A stretch of DNA of 63,447 nucleotides from Murinocardiopsis flavida (GCF_003014485.1 NZ_PYGA01000035.1:1-63447), one strand, 5' to 3'; shown: positions 23,922 through 33,511, numbered from the stretch's first letter. Notes: generated by a model not told the origin, from the letters alone. A program made the numbers and translations.

Positions 23922-24404
23922 ATGTCCTCCGCCTCCAGGGGCTCACCGGACCACGGGACATCGGCCGAGGCCGATCTCGCCCGGCGCTCCGTGGCGATGC
24001 ACAGCGATCCGCGGTTCATCGAACTGAAGAGACGCCTCCGGATCTTCATCTTCCCGATGAGTGCCGCGTTCCTCGCGTGGTACCTGCTGTACGTGCTGAT
24101 GTCGGCCTACGCCCGCGACTTCATGGCGACCGTGCTGTTCGGGCAGGTCAACGTCGCACTGCTCTTCGGGCTGTTGCAGTTCGTCACCACGTTCGGCATC
24201 GCGATCCTGTACTCGCGCTACGCCGGGGCGCGGCTCGACCCGCTCTCCGAGAAGCTCCGCGACGAGCTGAACAACGGCTCCGGACCCGGACCCGCCCCGG
24301 CCGGCGGCGCCTCGCCGGCGCCGGCCCCGACCGATGGCGACACCGCTGCCCCAACCGACAGCAGTGCCCCCCGCGCCGACGACGAGAAGGGCAGGGGCGC
24401 ATGA
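23922..24404 (+). CDS. DUF485 membrane protein (YjcH-like, acetate permease partner)
   Basis: 160 aa. DUF485 core at about 30-105, with two membrane helices (FIFPMSAAFLAWYLLYVLMS and VNVALLFGLLQFVTTFGIAI), preceded by the SDPRFIELKRRL motif. A Pro/Ala/Asp-rich cytoplasmic tail follows. DUF485 proteins are encoded immediately before ActP-type acetate symporters, as here, and the reading frames overlap (ATGA), so the two are cotranslated. GAGAGGGG precedes ATG. Confidence 0.9.
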   Translation: MSSASRGSPDHGTSAEADLARRSVAMHSDPRFIELKRRLRIFIFPMSAAFLAWYLLYVLMSAYARDFMATVLFGQVNVALLFGLLQFVTTFGIAILYSRYAGARLDPLSEKLRDELNNGSGPGPAPAGGASPAPAPTDGDTAAPTDSSAPRADDEKGRGA

Positions 24405-26089
24405 ATCTCGCAGCCGAAGCCGCCCCCACAAACGGCAACCCGATCATCACGATGTCGCTGTTCCTGGTGCTGGTGGCGGCCACACTCGGGATCACCATCT
24501 GGGCCAGCCGCCGCACCAAGACGGCCACCGACTTCTACGCCGGGGGACGCGGCTTCTCCGGCGTGCAGAACGGCCTCGCCATCGGCGGCGACTACATGTC
24601 GGCGGCGTCCTTCCTCGGCATCGCCGGCATCATCGCGCTCTACGGCTACGACGGCTTCCTGTACTCCATCGGATTCCTGGTGGCGTGGCTGGTGGCGCTG
24701 CTGCTGGTCGCCGAGCTGCTGCGCAACTCGGGCCGGTTCACCATGGCCGACGTGGTGTCCTACCGGATGCGCCAGCGCCCGGTGCGCACCGCCGCGGCGT
24801 TCTCCACCATCACGGTGTCGATCTTCTACCTGCTCGCCCAGATGGTCGGGGCCGGTGCGCTCATCGCGCTGCTCCTCGGCATCCAGCCCGACGAGACGTT
24901 CCTCGGGCTGACCGCCGAGCAGGCCAAGATGGCGACGATCGTGCTGGTCGGCATCCTGATGATCGTCTACGTCACCTTCGGCGGGATGAAGGGCACCACC
25001 TGGGTGCAGATCGTCAAGGCCGTGCTGCTGATGGCCGGTGCCGGGCTCCTCACGGTGCTGGTGCTCGCCCACTACGGCTTCAACTTCGGCGAGCTCCTCG
25101 CCGACGCGTCGCAGCGCAGCGGGCAGGGCGGCGCGTTCCTTGAGCCCGGCCTGCGCTACGGCGTGGAGTCCGACGACGCCCTCGCCACCCTCTGGAGCAA
25201 GCTCGACCTGGTCAGCCTCGGTGTCGCACTGGTGCTGGGCACGGCCGGCCTGCCGCACATCCTCATCCGCTTCTACACCGTGCCCACTGCCAAGGCGGCG
25301 CGCACCTCGGTCAACTGGGCCATCGCGCTCATCGGCACGTTCTACCTGCTGACCCTGGTCCTCGGGTTCGGCGCGGCGGCGATCGTCGGCAGCGACGCCA
25401 TCAAGACCCAGGACGCGGCAGGCAACACGGCGGCGCCGCAGCTCGCCCAGGCGATCGGCGGTCTGCTCGGCGGCGACACCCTCGGCGCGGTGATGCTCGC
25501 GTTCATCGCCTCGGTCGCGTTCGCGACGATCCTCGCCGTGGTCGCCGGGCTCACCCTGGCGTCGTCGTCCTCCCTCGCGCACGACTTCTACGCCAACGTC
25601 GTGCGCAAGGGGCAGGCGTCGGAGCAGCAGGAGGTGCGGGTCGCCCGCTTCTCCGCGCTCGGCATCGGCGCGGTCTCGATCGTGCTCGCCGTGTTCGCGC
25701 AGAGCCTCAACGTCGCCTTCCTGGTGGCGCTGGCGTTCGCCGTCGCGGCGTCCGCGAACCTGCCCGCGCTGCTGCTCAGCCTGTTCTGGCGGCGCTTCAA
25801 CACGGCGGGTGCCGTCGCCGGCATCTACGGCGGCCTCATCGCCGCCGTCGGGCTGGTGTTCTTCTCACCGGTGGTGTCCGGCAAGGTCGACCCCGCCACC
25901 GGCGACAGCCTGTCGCTGTTCACGGCAGGCGTCGACTTCGCCTGGTTCCCGCTGGAGAACCCCGGCCTCGTCTCCATCCCGTTCGGGTTCCTCTGCGCTG
26001 TCGTCGGCACACTGATGTCGAAGGAGCACGACGAGGAGAAGCACGCGGTACTGGAGGTCCGCTCCATCACCGGAGCCGGCGCCCACTGA
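24401..26089 (+). CDS. actP: cation/acetate symporter ActP-like (SSS family)
   Basis: 562 aa with about 13 predicted membrane segments. Sodium:solute symporter signatures are RRTKTATDFYAGGRGFSGVQNGLAIGGDYMSAASFLG near the N-terminus, FGGMKGTTWVQIVKAVLL, and GTAGLPHILIRFYTV. ActP proteins take up acetate, propionate or other short monocarboxylates. Products could feed the acyl-CoA genes that follow. ATG overlaps the DUF485 stop. Two strong hairpins follow at 26097 and 26164. Confidence 0.92.
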   Translation: MNLAAEAAPTNGNPIITMSLFLVLVAATLGITIWASRRTKTATDFYAGGRGFSGVQNGLAIGGDYMSAASFLGIAGIIALYGYDGFLYSIGFLVAWLVALLLVAELLRNSGRFTMADVVSYRMRQRPVRTAAAFSTITVSIFYLLAQMVGAGALIALLLGIQPDETFLGLTAEQAKMATIVLVGILMIVYVTFGGMKGTTWVQIVKAVLLMAGAGLLTVLVLAHYGFNFGELLADASQRSGQGGAFLEPGLRYGVESDDALATLWSKLDLVSLGVALVLGTAGLPHILIRFYTVPTAKAARTSVNWAIALIGTFYLLTLVLGFGAAAIVGSDAIKTQDAAGNTAAPQLAQAIGGLLGGDTLGAVMLAFIASVAFATILAVVAGLTLASSSSLAHDFYANVVRKGQASEQQEVRVARFSALGIGAVSIVLAVFAQSLNVAFLVALAFAVAASANLPALLLSLFWRRFNTAGAVAGIYGGLIAAVGLVFFSPVVSGKVDPATGDSLSLFTAGVDFAWFPLENPGLVSIPFGFLCAVVGTLMSKEHDEEKHAVLEVRSITGAGAH

Positions 26090-26096
26090 CCGCACG

Positions 26097-26132
26097 GTGC
26101 CGCGGCGGTGCCCTCGGGTACCGCCGCGGCAC
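26097..26132. terminator. hairpin after actP
   Basis: A perfect 13-bp stem (arms 26097-26109 and 26120-26132), loop of 10 that can partly pair. No T tract. Confidence 0.65.
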
Positions 26133-26163
26133 ACCTCCCCGCACACATCATCCGGCGCGGCAC

Positions 26164-26207
26164 ACGCATCAGGCCCGGCCCCTTTCGAGGGGCCGGGCCT
26201 GATGCGT
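26164..26207. terminator. bidirectional terminator with a TTCG tetraloop
   Basis: A perfect 20-bp stem (26164-26183 with 26188-26207) closed by a TTCG tetraloop, in the gap between convergent actP and the FilP-like gene. Symmetric and T-less, so it probably serves both directions. Confidence 0.8.
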
Positions 26208-26226
26208 ATACGGGGGGCGGGCGCTG

Positions 26227-27549
26227 CTACTCCTGCCACCAGTCTTCGTCGTCGGCGCCCTTTCCGGACTTGGCGCTGACCGGCTGCTTGCCGCCGCCAC
26301 CGCCGCCCTTGGCCTGCTGCTGCTGGGCCTTGGGCGCCTTGGCCTCGATGGCGGCCGGCTCCTCGGCGGCGGGGGCCGCCGCGACCGGGGCGGGACCGCC
26401 GGCGAACTCGCCGCCGCCGCCCAGGAGCTGGCGGAGCTGCTGGAGGTGCGACTGGATGCTGTCGCGCTGCCGGTTGAGCTCGTCGACCTGCTGCTGCGCC
26501 GCGGTCATGATGCGGTCGGCCTCGGACTTGGCGTCGCCCACCAGGTGCTCGGACTTCGCCCGCGCCTCGGCGCCGACCTGCTCGGCGTTCTTCTTGGCGT
26601 TGGCGACGACCGTCTTGGCGTGCTGCTCGGCGTCGCGCCGGGTCTGCTCGGCCTGCGAGCTGGCCTTGGTGGCGCGGTGCTCGGCGCTGGCGGCCCGCTC
26701 CTCGGCCTCGGAGACGAGCTTCTGGGTGGCGGCCTGTGCGGCGGCGAGGCGCTCGGCGTCCTGGCGCTCCGCCTCCTCGCGGCGGCTGGCCAGTTGGATG
26801 TCGAACTCGGCTTCGTCCTGGGCCCGCTTGGCCTCGGACTCCTCCATGCTGCGCTGCGCCTGCGCGCGCATTTCGTCGGCCTGGCGCTTGGCGGCCTGGA
26901 GGGTTTCGTCGCGCTCACGCTTGGCGGAGGCGCGGGCCTGTGCGCACTCCCGCTCGGTGGTGGTGCGCAGCTTGTTGATCTCACCCTCGAAGGTGGCGCG
27001 CTTCTCGGCGATCTCGTGATCGACCGCGGAACGCTTCTTCTGCACCTCGCGCTCTGTGGTGGAGGTCAGCTCGTCGGACTCGCGACGCGCCGTGGTGCGG
27101 ATCTCCTCGGAGTCGGCCTCGGCGGAGGCGCGGGACTCGTCGGCTTCGCGCTGGGCGACCGTGCGGAGGTCGGTCGCCTCGTTCTCGGCCGCGGCCCGCA
27201 TCTCGGCGGCCTCGATCTTCGCGGCGGCCTTGAGGTCGTTGGCCTCGGCGCGGGCGGCCTGGACCAGTTCGGTGGCCTGCTCCTCGGCGAGGCGCAGGAG
27301 CTGCTCGATGCGGGCACCGAGGCCGGAGTAGGTGGGGCGCTCCTGCTCCTCGAGCTGCTGGCGGGCGTTGGAGAGCTCAGAGTGGTTCTTCTGGCCCTCC
27401 TCCTTCGCGCGCTGCAACTCGCTGGCCTGCTGCTTCACGTAGTTGTCGACCTGGTGCCGGTCGTAGCCGCGCAACACCACGTCGAACTCGGTGGGTTGAC
27501 TGCTTTCCTCGAAGAAGTTGCTGAGCTGGGCGTCAATATCGGACGACAT
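26227..27549 (-). CDS. FilP/Scy-like coiled-coil cytoskeletal protein with DivIVA-type N-terminus
   Basis: 440 aa from ATG 27549. Residues 15-45 (TEFDVVLRGYDRHQVDNYVKQ) are the DivIVA-like segment. From there to about 380 is continuous Ala/Glu/Arg-rich coiled coil with repeats of the EADE-SRASAEADSEE type. The tail is a Gly/Pro/Ala-rich linker ending in an acidic DDEDWWQE. Streptomyces FilP (about 310 aa) and Scy (about 1,300 aa) sit at the same place next to methylmalonyl-CoA epimerase and thiolase genes and organise polar growth with DivIVA. This protein is intermediate in length and could be either. Older labels such as cellulose-binding protein are misleading. Confidence 0.85.
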   Translation of the reverse strand: MSSDIDAQLSNFFEESSQPTEFDVVLRGYDRHQVDNYVKQQASELQRAKEEGQKNHSELSNARQQLEEQERPTYSGLGARIEQLLRLAEEQATELVQAARAEANDLKAAAKIEAAEMRAAAENEATDLRTVAQREADESRASAEADSEEIRTTARRESDELTSTTEREVQKKRSAVDHEIAEKRATFEGEINKLRTTTERECAQARASAKRERDETLQAAKRQADEMRAQAQRSMEESEAKRAQDEAEFDIQLASRREEAERQDAERLAAAQAATQKLVSEAEERAASAEHRATKASSQAEQTRRDAEQHAKTVVANAKKNAEQVGAEARAKSEHLVGDAKSEADRIMTAAQQQVDELNRQRDSIQSHLQQLRQLLGGGGEFAGGPAPVAAAPAAEEPAAIEAKAPKAQQQQAKGGGGGGKQPVSAKSGKGADDEDWWQE

Positions 27550-27971
27550 GTGGCGGAATCCTGAACGGGTTTCGAGACGGCTACAATACGTACAGATGTT
27601 TGTTTCGGGGCGGGCACGGGCGCCGAGGCGTCCGGCTGAATCCACTTCTCACGTTTCGATCCGATGGCAGCTCCCGGCTTGAGGAGGGTACTGCGCGGGC
27701 TCCACCTCGCGTGGTGATAACGACTCATCCTGCTCGGAGGGGACCGCTGGTCGGCCGGTTCTGCTGCGCGGATCACGCGTGATTCATGACCAACCCGGAA
27801 CTTGTGGGCCTGCACCGGCGAGGAACAGGGATCGTGCCAGGACATCAGTCCCATGGCTAGCAGACTTTATCAAGCTCCACTCCACCCGTAAGGGGGTTTG
27901 TGAGAAATGAGGGAGCCGATTCCGTTCTGTGAGCCTGCGGACGTGCGATAACGCCCAATGTGACGGTTCAG
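27550..27971. other. 422-bp spacer upstream of the FilP-like gene
   Basis: No gene recognised. It is relatively AT-rich for this genome near 27580-27600 and 27850-27970. TATTGT on the minus strand near 27582-27587 is a possible -10 for the FilP-like gene. The methylmalonyl-CoA epimerase gene ends at 27972 reading in the same direction. Confidence 0.5.
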
Positions 27972-28442
27972 TTACACATTCTTGACCGACTGGTGCGCGC
28001 CCGCGCCGCCGGGCACCGCGGAAACGGCCGCCTCGACCAGCTCGGTCAGCACGCCCCCGCAGTCCTTGGGGTGCAGGAACACGATGCGCGACCCGCTCGT
28101 CCCCTGCCGCGGTTCGGCGTCGAGCACGCGCACACCCGTATGGCCCACCGCGGCCGCCGCGGCGGCGACGTCACCGGTGCCGAACGCGATGTGGTGCACG
28201 CCCTCGCCCCTGCTGTCCAGGAACTTCGCCACCGGGGAGTCGGGGCGGGTGGGTTCGAGCAGTTGCAGGCACGTCGCGTGGCCGTCGTCGGTGCCGTTGA
28301 CGCGGAGCATCGCCTCGCGTACGCCCTGCTGCTCGTTGACCTCTTCGTGCGCCACCTCGAAACCGTACGTGCGACGGTAGAACTCCGCGGTGGCGTCGAG
28401 ATCGCGGCACGCGATCCCCACGTGATCGATTCGGCTGAACAA
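27972..28442 (-). CDS. mce: methylmalonyl-CoA epimerase
   Basis: 156 aa, vicinal-oxygen-chelate fold with two glyoxalase-like modules. Metal ligands lie in RIDHVGIACRDL (His 7), LRVNGTDDG/LQLLEP, GVHHIAFGTGDV and FLHPKDCGGVLTELVE. It interconverts (R)- and (S)-methylmalonyl-CoA in propionate and branched-chain catabolism. It is transcribed divergently from the thiolase, which is the arrangement around SCO5398-5399. An AGGAGG-like RBS precedes ATG 28442. Confidence 0.95.
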   Translation of the reverse strand: MFSRIDHVGIACRDLDATAEFYRRTYGFEVAHEEVNEQQGVREAMLRVNGTDDGHATCLQLLEPTRPDSPVAKFLDSRGEGVHHIAFGTGDVAAAAAAVGHTGVRVLDAEPRQGTSGSRIVFLHPKDCGGVLTELVEAAVSAVPGGAGAHQSVKNV

Positions 28443-28589
28443 GGGGCGGACCTCCTACGGTTCGGGTGACGCCGTGTATGAATGGTGGCAGACCGACGCG
28501 AGCGCCGCGCGTGCGGCGCATGCGCGGCGGAGCGGCACGCCAGCGCCGGGGCGGAGCACCCGCCCCCAGCACCACCGGAGGCCAGCACA

Positions 28590-29777
28590 ATGCCCGGTTC
28601 CGTCATCGTCAGCGGGGCTCGGACCCCCATCGGCCGCCTGCTCGGGTCGCTCTCCGGCTTCGGCGCCGTCGACCTGGGCGCCGCCGCCGTCAAGGAGGCG
28701 CTCCAGCGCGCCGGAATCAGCGGCGGCGACGTCGACTACGTCGTCCTAGGCCAGGTCCTCCAGGCCGGGCAGGGGCAGATCCCGTCCCGCCAGGCCGCCG
28801 TCAAGGCCGGCATTCCCATGCACGTGCCGTCGCTGACCATCAACAAGGTGTGCCTTTCGGGGCTCGACGCCATCGCGCTCGCCGACCAGCTCATCGCCGC
28901 CGGCGAGTTCGACGTCGTCGTGGCCGGCGGCATGGAGTCCATGACCAACGCCCCGCACCTGCTGCCGAAGTCCCGGCACGGGTACAAGTACGGCTCCATC
29001 GAGGTGCTCGACTCCACCGCGCACGACGGCCTCACCGACGCGTTCGACGAGGAGTCGATGGGCGCCTCCACCGAGCGGCACAACACCCGGCTCGGCATCG
29101 GCCGCGCCGAGCAGGACGCCTTCGCCGCGCGCTCCCACCAGCGGGCCGCCGCCGCGCAGAAGGACGGCCGGTTCGACGCCGAGATCGTGCCCGTCGCCAT
29201 CCCGCAGCGCAAGGGCGAACCGCGGCTGTTCACCGCCGACGAAGGGGTGCGGCCCGACACCACCGCCGAGGGCCTCGGCGGGCTGCGCCCGGCGTTCTCC
29301 GCCGACGGCACCATCACCGCGGGGTCGTCCTCGCAGATCTCCGACGGCGCGTGCGCCGTCGTCGTGATGAGCCGCGCGAAGGCCGAGGAGCTGGGCTGCG
29401 AGGTCCTCGCCGAGATCGGCGCGCACGGCAACGTCGCCGGACCCGACAACTCCCTCCAGTCCCAGCCCTCCAACGCAATCGGCCACGCCCTCGGCAAGGC
29501 CGGGCGCCAGGTGGCCGACCTGGACCTCATCGAGATCAACGAGGCGTTCGCGAGCGTGGCCGTGCAGTCGGTGCGCGACCTCGGCGTCAGCGAGGACATC
29601 GTCAACGTCGACGGCGGCGCCATCGCGCTGGGCCACCCCATCGGGGCCTCGGGCGCCCGGATCGCCCTGCACCTCGTCTACGAGCTGCGCCGCCGCGGCG
29701 GCGGTCTGGGCGCCGCCGCGCTGTGCGGCGGCGGCGGCCAGGGCGACGCCCTGCTGCTGTCGGTGGCGGGGGAGTGA
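28590..29777 (+). CDS. acetyl-CoA C-acetyltransferase (thiolase)
   Basis: 395 aa. The active-site Cys 88 is in TINKVCLSG. The C-terminal His and Cys are in [16 protein letters not shown] and [10 protein letters not shown], with NEAFA between. The thiolase condenses two acetyl-CoA molecules to acetoacetyl-CoA or runs the reverse. ATG 28590 has GGAGG 9 nt upstream. The stop overlaps the DinB-like start (GTGA). Its neighbours are the 3-hydroxyacyl-CoA dehydrogenase 6 kb upstream and MeaB downstream. Confidence 0.95.
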   Translation: MPGSVIVSGARTPIGRLLGSLSGFGAVDLGAAAVKEALQRAGISGGDVDYVVLGQVLQAGQGQIPSRQAAVKAGIPMHVPSLTINKVCLSGLDAIALADQLIAAGEFDVVVAGGMESMTNAPHLLPKSRHGYKYGSIEVLDSTAHDGLTDAFDEESMGASTERHNTRLGIGRAEQDAFAARSHQRAAAAQKDGRFDAEIVPVAIPQRKGEPRLFTADEGVRPDTTAEGLGGLRPAFSADGTITAGSSSQISDGACAVVVMSRAKAEELGCEVLAEIGAHGNVAGPDNSLQSQPSNAIGHALGKAGRQVADLDLIEINEAFASVAVQSVRDLGVSEDIVNVDGGAIALGHPIGASGARIALHLVYELRRRGGGLGAAALCGGGGQGDALLLSVAGE

Positions 29778-30304
29778 GCGGGGCGGAGCAGGGCCTGGAG
29801 CGCGCCGAGTTGCGGGCGGTCCAGGCGGCCGCGGCCGGTGAGCGGGAGGTGCTGGAGTCGTTCCTCGACTACCTGCGCGAAGCGGTGCTGGCGAAGGCCA
29901 CCGGGCTGTCGGACGCCGACGCGCGGCGCGCCCTCGTGCCGTCCGACACCACGCTCGCGGGGATGCTCGTGCACCTCGAGATCGTGGAGCGCCGGTGGTT
30001 CCAGATGACGCTGCACGGCCGCACGCGCGAGGAGTTCGGGCTCGACTTCAGCAAGGGCGACACCACCTGGGAGGTTCCCCCCGAAGCCACGCTCGACTCG
30101 CTCGCCGACGCCTACCGCGCCGCCTGCGCCGACTCGCGCGCCTCCGCCGCCGAGTTCGGCCTCGACCACACCGTGCCCGAGGCCGAGCTCGGCCGGGTGT
30201 CGCTGCGCTGGATCATGGTCCACATGATCGAGGAGACGGGGCGGCACGCCGGCCACGCCGACATCCTGCGCGAGCAGACCGACGGCCGCACCGGCCAGCG
30301 ATGA
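29774..30304 (+). CDS. DinB-family (mycothiol-dependent-enzyme-like) protein
   Basis: 176 aa from GTG 29774, overlapping the thiolase stop. The four-helix DinB fold supplies three spaced His residues: [13 protein letters not shown] (first), [22 protein letters not shown] (second and third, the HxxxH-type pair). Such DUF664/DinB proteins bind zinc or nickel and some are bacillithiol- or mycothiol-dependent transferases. The precise reaction is unknown. Confidence 0.82.
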   Translation: MSGAEQGLERAELRAVQAAAAGEREVLESFLDYLREAVLAKATGLSDADARRALVPSDTTLAGMLVHLEIVERRWFQMTLHGRTREEFGLDFSKGDTTWEVPPEATLDSLADAYRAACADSRASAAEFGLDHTVPEAELGRVSLRWIMVHMIEETGRHAGHADILREQTDGRTGQR

Positions 30305-30440
30305 CCGTTCCCGACACCGGCCGCGGCGGTCCCGCCGCCCCGACCGGCTGGTCGCGTCGGTCGGCATTGACGCCCGATCCCGATACCGGCCGCGGCGGTC
30401 CACCGGACCCGAGCGGCCGGCCGCACCGCTGAGGAGTCCC

Positions 30441-31412
30441 ATGGAGGTTCCCGCGCTCGTCGAGCGTGTCCGCAACGGCGACGTGCGCGCCATCGCGCGC
30501 GCCATCTCGCTTGTGGAGAACGCCGCCGCCGAGCTGCGCCCCATCATGGCCGGGCTCGCCCCCGGCACGGGCCGGGCCCGGATCGTGGGGCTCACCGGTT
30601 CGCCGGGGGTCGGCAAGTCCACCTCCAGCAACGCGCTCGTCGCCGCGCTGCGCGCCCGCGGGCGGACCGTCGCCGTCCTCGCCGTCGACCCGTCGTCGCC
30701 GTTCAGCGGCGGCGCCCTGCTCGGCGACCGGATCCGGATGCAGGAGCACGCCCTCGACGGCGGCGTGTTCATCCGCTCCATGGCCAGCCGCGGGCACCTC
30801 GGCGGGCTCTCGTGGGCGACCCCGCACGCGCTGCGGGTGCTCGACGCCGGGGGGTTCGATGTGATCCTGGTCGAGACCGTCGGCGTGGGCCAGGCCGAGG
30901 TCGACGTCGCCGGGCACGCCGACACCACGCTCGTCCTCGTCGCGCCCGGCATGGGCGACAGTGTGCAGGCCGCCAAGGCGGGGGTGCTGGAGGTCGCCGA
31001 CATCTTCGTGGTCAACAAGGCCGACCGCGACGGCGCGCACGTCACCGTCCGGGAGCTGCGGCAGATGACCGCGCAGGCCGACCGCGGACCCGACGCGTGG
31101 CGCCCGCCGATCGTCAGCACCGTCGCCGCGAAGTCCGAGGGCGTCGAGGAGCTGCTCGACCGCCTGGACGAGCACGACGCGCACCTGCGCGCCTCGGGCG
31201 AGCTCGACCGCCGCAGGCGCGCCCGGGCGCGCGCCGAGGTCGAGGCGATCGCGCTGCGGGCGCTCCAGGACCGCATCGGCGGCATCGGCGGCCACGCCGA
31301 CCTGGACGAACTGGCCGACGCCGTCGTCGCCGGCCGTAGCGACCCCTACGCCGCCGCCGACGCCCTCCTCGCGGCCCTCTCGGAACAGCAGGGCTCAGAA
31401 CAGCAGGGCTAG
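30441..31412 (+). CDS. meaB: MeaB-type GTPase, chaperone of B12-dependent acyl-CoA mutase
   Basis: 323 aa. P-loop GLTGSPGVGKST (50-61), Switch region with DPSSPFSGGALLGDRIRM, the Mg-binding DVILVETVGVGQAEVDV and the base-recognition NKAD. MeaB (ArgK) loads adenosylcobalamin into methylmalonyl- or isobutyryl-CoA mutase and protects it from inactivation. The probable client, an isobutyryl-type mutase, is 2.9 kb downstream. The C-terminus carries a duplicated pentapeptide SEQQG, an in-frame 15-bp tandem duplication. GAGGAG precedes the ATG. Confidence 0.95.
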   Translation: MEVPALVERVRNGDVRAIARAISLVENAAAELRPIMAGLAPGTGRARIVGLTGSPGVGKSTSSNALVAALRARGRTVAVLAVDPSSPFSGGALLGDRIRMQEHALDGGVFIRSMASRGHLGGLSWATPHALRVLDAGGFDVILVETVGVGQAEVDVAGHADTTLVLVAPGMGDSVQAAKAGVLEVADIFVVNKADRDGAHVTVRELRQMTAQADRGPDAWRPPIVSTVAAKSEGVEELLDRLDEHDAHLRASGELDRRRRARARAEVEAIALRALQDRIGGIGGHADLDELADAVVAGRSDPYAAADALLAALSEQQGSEQQG

Positions 31413-31590
31413 GGACGGCTCCGACGACCGCCGCACACGGTCACCTGGAACGATCCCGCGGGACCCGATCCCCCGCACGGCACCGGGCCTGTGCCCGGGC
31501 CCTGGTGCCCCGACCGGACCGTGGTGCTTCGCGCCAGAGCCCGGGGATCCGGGTGGGCCGCGGTGGCTCTTTGCCTGAACGTGGACATGG

Positions 31591-31626
31591 ACCGGCGGCG
31601 GTTCGCCGCACCGAACCGCCGCCGGT
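31591..31626. terminator. hairpin between meaB and chitinase
   Basis: A perfect 15-bp stem (ACCGGCGGCGGTTCG, arms 31591-31605 and 31612-31626) with a 6-nt loop between convergent genes. It lacks a T tract. Confidence 0.6.
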
Positions 31627-31690
31627 TGGGATCAGGAGGCCCGGGGGGACTCTCACCTGATCCCGGTCTGTGCCGGGTGGTCCCGACGGC

Positions 31691-33364
31691 CTACCGGCCG
31701 TTCAGCTCCCGGTCGATGGCGCCGTAGAGGCTGCCGTCGGCGTCGTCGCCGTCGAGCGACCACGACATGGCGCCGGCCAGCCCCTTCTCCCTGGCCCAGG
31801 CGGCCTTCAGGCCGATGGCCTTCGGGTCGTCGAAGTTCCAGAACTCGGTGCCGTTGTAGAGCCAGGCGGTGCCCGCCCGGTCGTCGCGGTGCACGGTGAA
31901 GCCGTCTTTCCCGACGCGCTCCTTGAGCACCTTGTAGTCGTTGAACCCCGGCTCGTGGACGCCGGGCGCCGCGCCCTTGGCCGCGCCGTACAGCCCGTCG
32001 CCGTTCGCCCCCGGCTCGACACCGGTCCAGCCGCGGCCGTAGAACGGCATGCCGAGGACCAGGTCCTCCGGTTCGGCCCCGCGGTCGAGGTAGGCCTGCA
32101 CGACGGTCTCGAGGCTGCGCTCGGGCGCGTCGGGGTGATCGGGCTTGACCAGGTTCGACTGGTGGCCGGTGGCGGGGTTCCAGGCGCCGGCGAGGTCGTA
32201 GCCCTGGACGTTCAGGAAGTCGAACTCCTCGACCAGCGCGTCGACCTCGTATCCGGCGTCGATCGCGGCCTCGGAGGCGGGGACGAACGCGGTCAGCCCG
32301 TAGTCGCGGCCCTTCTCCTCCTCCAGCGCGTCGAGTTGGCGGCGGAACTCCTGGACCCAGGCGGTGTAGTTCTCCTTGTCCTCCGGGCGGATCACGTTGC
32401 CCGGCTCGCCTTCGGTGCCCGGCCACTCCCAGTCGAGGTCGATGCCGTCGAAGACGCCGGCGGCGCTGCCCGGCCCGCCGGCCCCGTTCATCTCGGGCAG
32501 GTTCCCGCGCAGGTACAGGTCGATGCAGGACTTCACGGAGCGCTCGCGGTTCTCCGGGAGCGCGGCGTTGGACAGGTAGTCCGACCACTCCCAGCCGCCG
32601 ATGGCGATGGACACCTTCATGCCGGGGTTCGCGCGCTTGAGCTTGCGCAGCTGGTTGAAGGTCCCGCGCAGGGGCTGGTCGGCCTTGTCGGCGCGGCCGT
32701 CGACGCTCTCGGAGGCGCTGTAGGCGCGCCCGTAGTCGGACGCCGCGTCGCCCTTGCCGTCCTCGTCGGAGACGAAGCACTCGCCGTTCTCGCCGGTGTT
32801 GGCGAAGGCGTAGTTGAGGTGGGTGAGCCGGCCGGCGTTCCCGGTGTCGGCCAGGTCCTTGACGGTGTACCCGCGGTCGGCGACACCCCATTGGGTGAAG
32901 TAGCCGACCTGGCGGTACTCCTCGCCGGAGCCGGAACCGGCGCAGGGCGCGCCGTTGACGGTGCAGTAGACCGGAGTGCTCGCGGGGCCGCCCTTGGCGA
33001 GGGTGCCGGTGTAGCCGAACGTGTAGCTCTTGCCCGCGGGGACGGCGGCGCCCCAGCGGGGAGGGGTCGCCGAGTAGCCGCCGCCGTCCCGCTCCAGGGA
33101 GGCGTTCCACATCTCGTGGACCTTGGCGCCGTCGGGCAGACCGAACTCGATGGCCCAGTCCTTCAACGGGGCGCCGGTGCCGTTGGTGATGGTGACCTCG
33201 GTCTGGAAGCCGCCGGACCAGCGGGACTGCTCGGTGGCCGTCACCGTCACCTCCCCGCTGTCGTCGGCCGCAGCGGGGGCGGTGAGGGGGCTGAGGCTGA
33301 GGGGGATGAGCAGCAGTGCGCCGATGACGGCCGCGGGGCCGATCCGGGATCGGGGGATCTGCAT
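31691..33364 (-). CDS. secreted GH18 chitinase with N-terminal CBM2
   Basis: 557 aa. The signal peptide is about 1-33 (cleavage near APAAA). A family-2 cellulose/chitin-binding module follows (about 36-143: VTVTATEQSRWSGGFQTEVT, then WGAAVPAGKSYTFGYTGTL with a Cys pair 134 and 141). The GH18 barrel starts VGYFTQWG (about 153) and contains SIAIGGWEW and the catalytic DGIDLDWEW, with Glu 313 as proton donor. It hydrolyses chitin outside the cell. An AT-rich palindrome lies about 130 bp upstream of the start (33495-33511), where a control site is expected. Confidence 0.95.
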   Translation of the reverse strand: MQIPRSRIGPAAVIGALLLIPLSLSPLTAPAAADDSGEVTVTATEQSRWSGGFQTEVTITNGTGAPLKDWAIEFGLPDGAKVHEMWNASLERDGGGYSATPPRWGAAVPAGKSYTFGYTGTLAKGGPASTPVYCTVNGAPCAGSGSGEEYRQVGYFTQWGVADRGYTVKDLADTGNAGRLTHLNYAFANTGENGECFVSDEDGKGDAASDYGRAYSASESVDGRADKADQPLRGTFNQLRKLKRANPGMKVSIAIGGWEWSDYLSNAALPENRERSVKSCIDLYLRGNLPEMNGAGGPGSAAGVFDGIDLDWEWPGTEGEPGNVIRPEDKENYTAWVQEFRRQLDALEEEKGRDYGLTAFVPASEAAIDAGYEVDALVEEFDFLNVQGYDLAGAWNPATGHQSNLVKPDHPDAPERSLETVVQAYLDRGAEPEDLVLGMPFYGRGWTGVEPGANGDGLYGAAKGAAPGVHEPGFNDYKVLKERVGKDGFTVHRDDRAGTAWLYNGTEFWNFDDPKAIGLKAAWAREKGLAGAMSWSLDGDDADGSLYGAIDRELNGR

Positions 33365-33494
33365 CGTGCGGTGTCTTCTCTCTCTGGTCCGGGGTGCACA
33401 CGGGTGCCGGTCAGTGGGAGTGCGATGCGGTGCGTTGTCGGGGGAGGGGCGGCCGGAGGGACCGGTGTCACGGGAAACCCTCGGGCCTTAATTT

Positions 33495-33511
33495 TTAGGA
33501 AACTTAACTAA
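33495..33511. promoter_or_regulatory. AT-rich imperfect palindrome upstream of chitinase
   Basis: TTAGGAAACTTAACTAA, imperfectly symmetric (TTAGGAAAC against TTAGTTAAG), stands out sharply from the surrounding GC-rich DNA. TTAGGAAA-containing sites are common before secreted polysaccharide-degradation genes of actinomycetes. The binding protein is not known to me. It is a candidate operator or promoter element. Confidence 0.45.

Noticed and set aside
30301-30432. 44-aa open frame between the DinB-like gene and meaB
   Set aside because: It starts with ATGA overlap, but the peptide consists mostly of two copies of a DTGRGGP unit from a local direct repeat (near 30307 and 30382). It looks like repeat-derived spacer rather than a gene.
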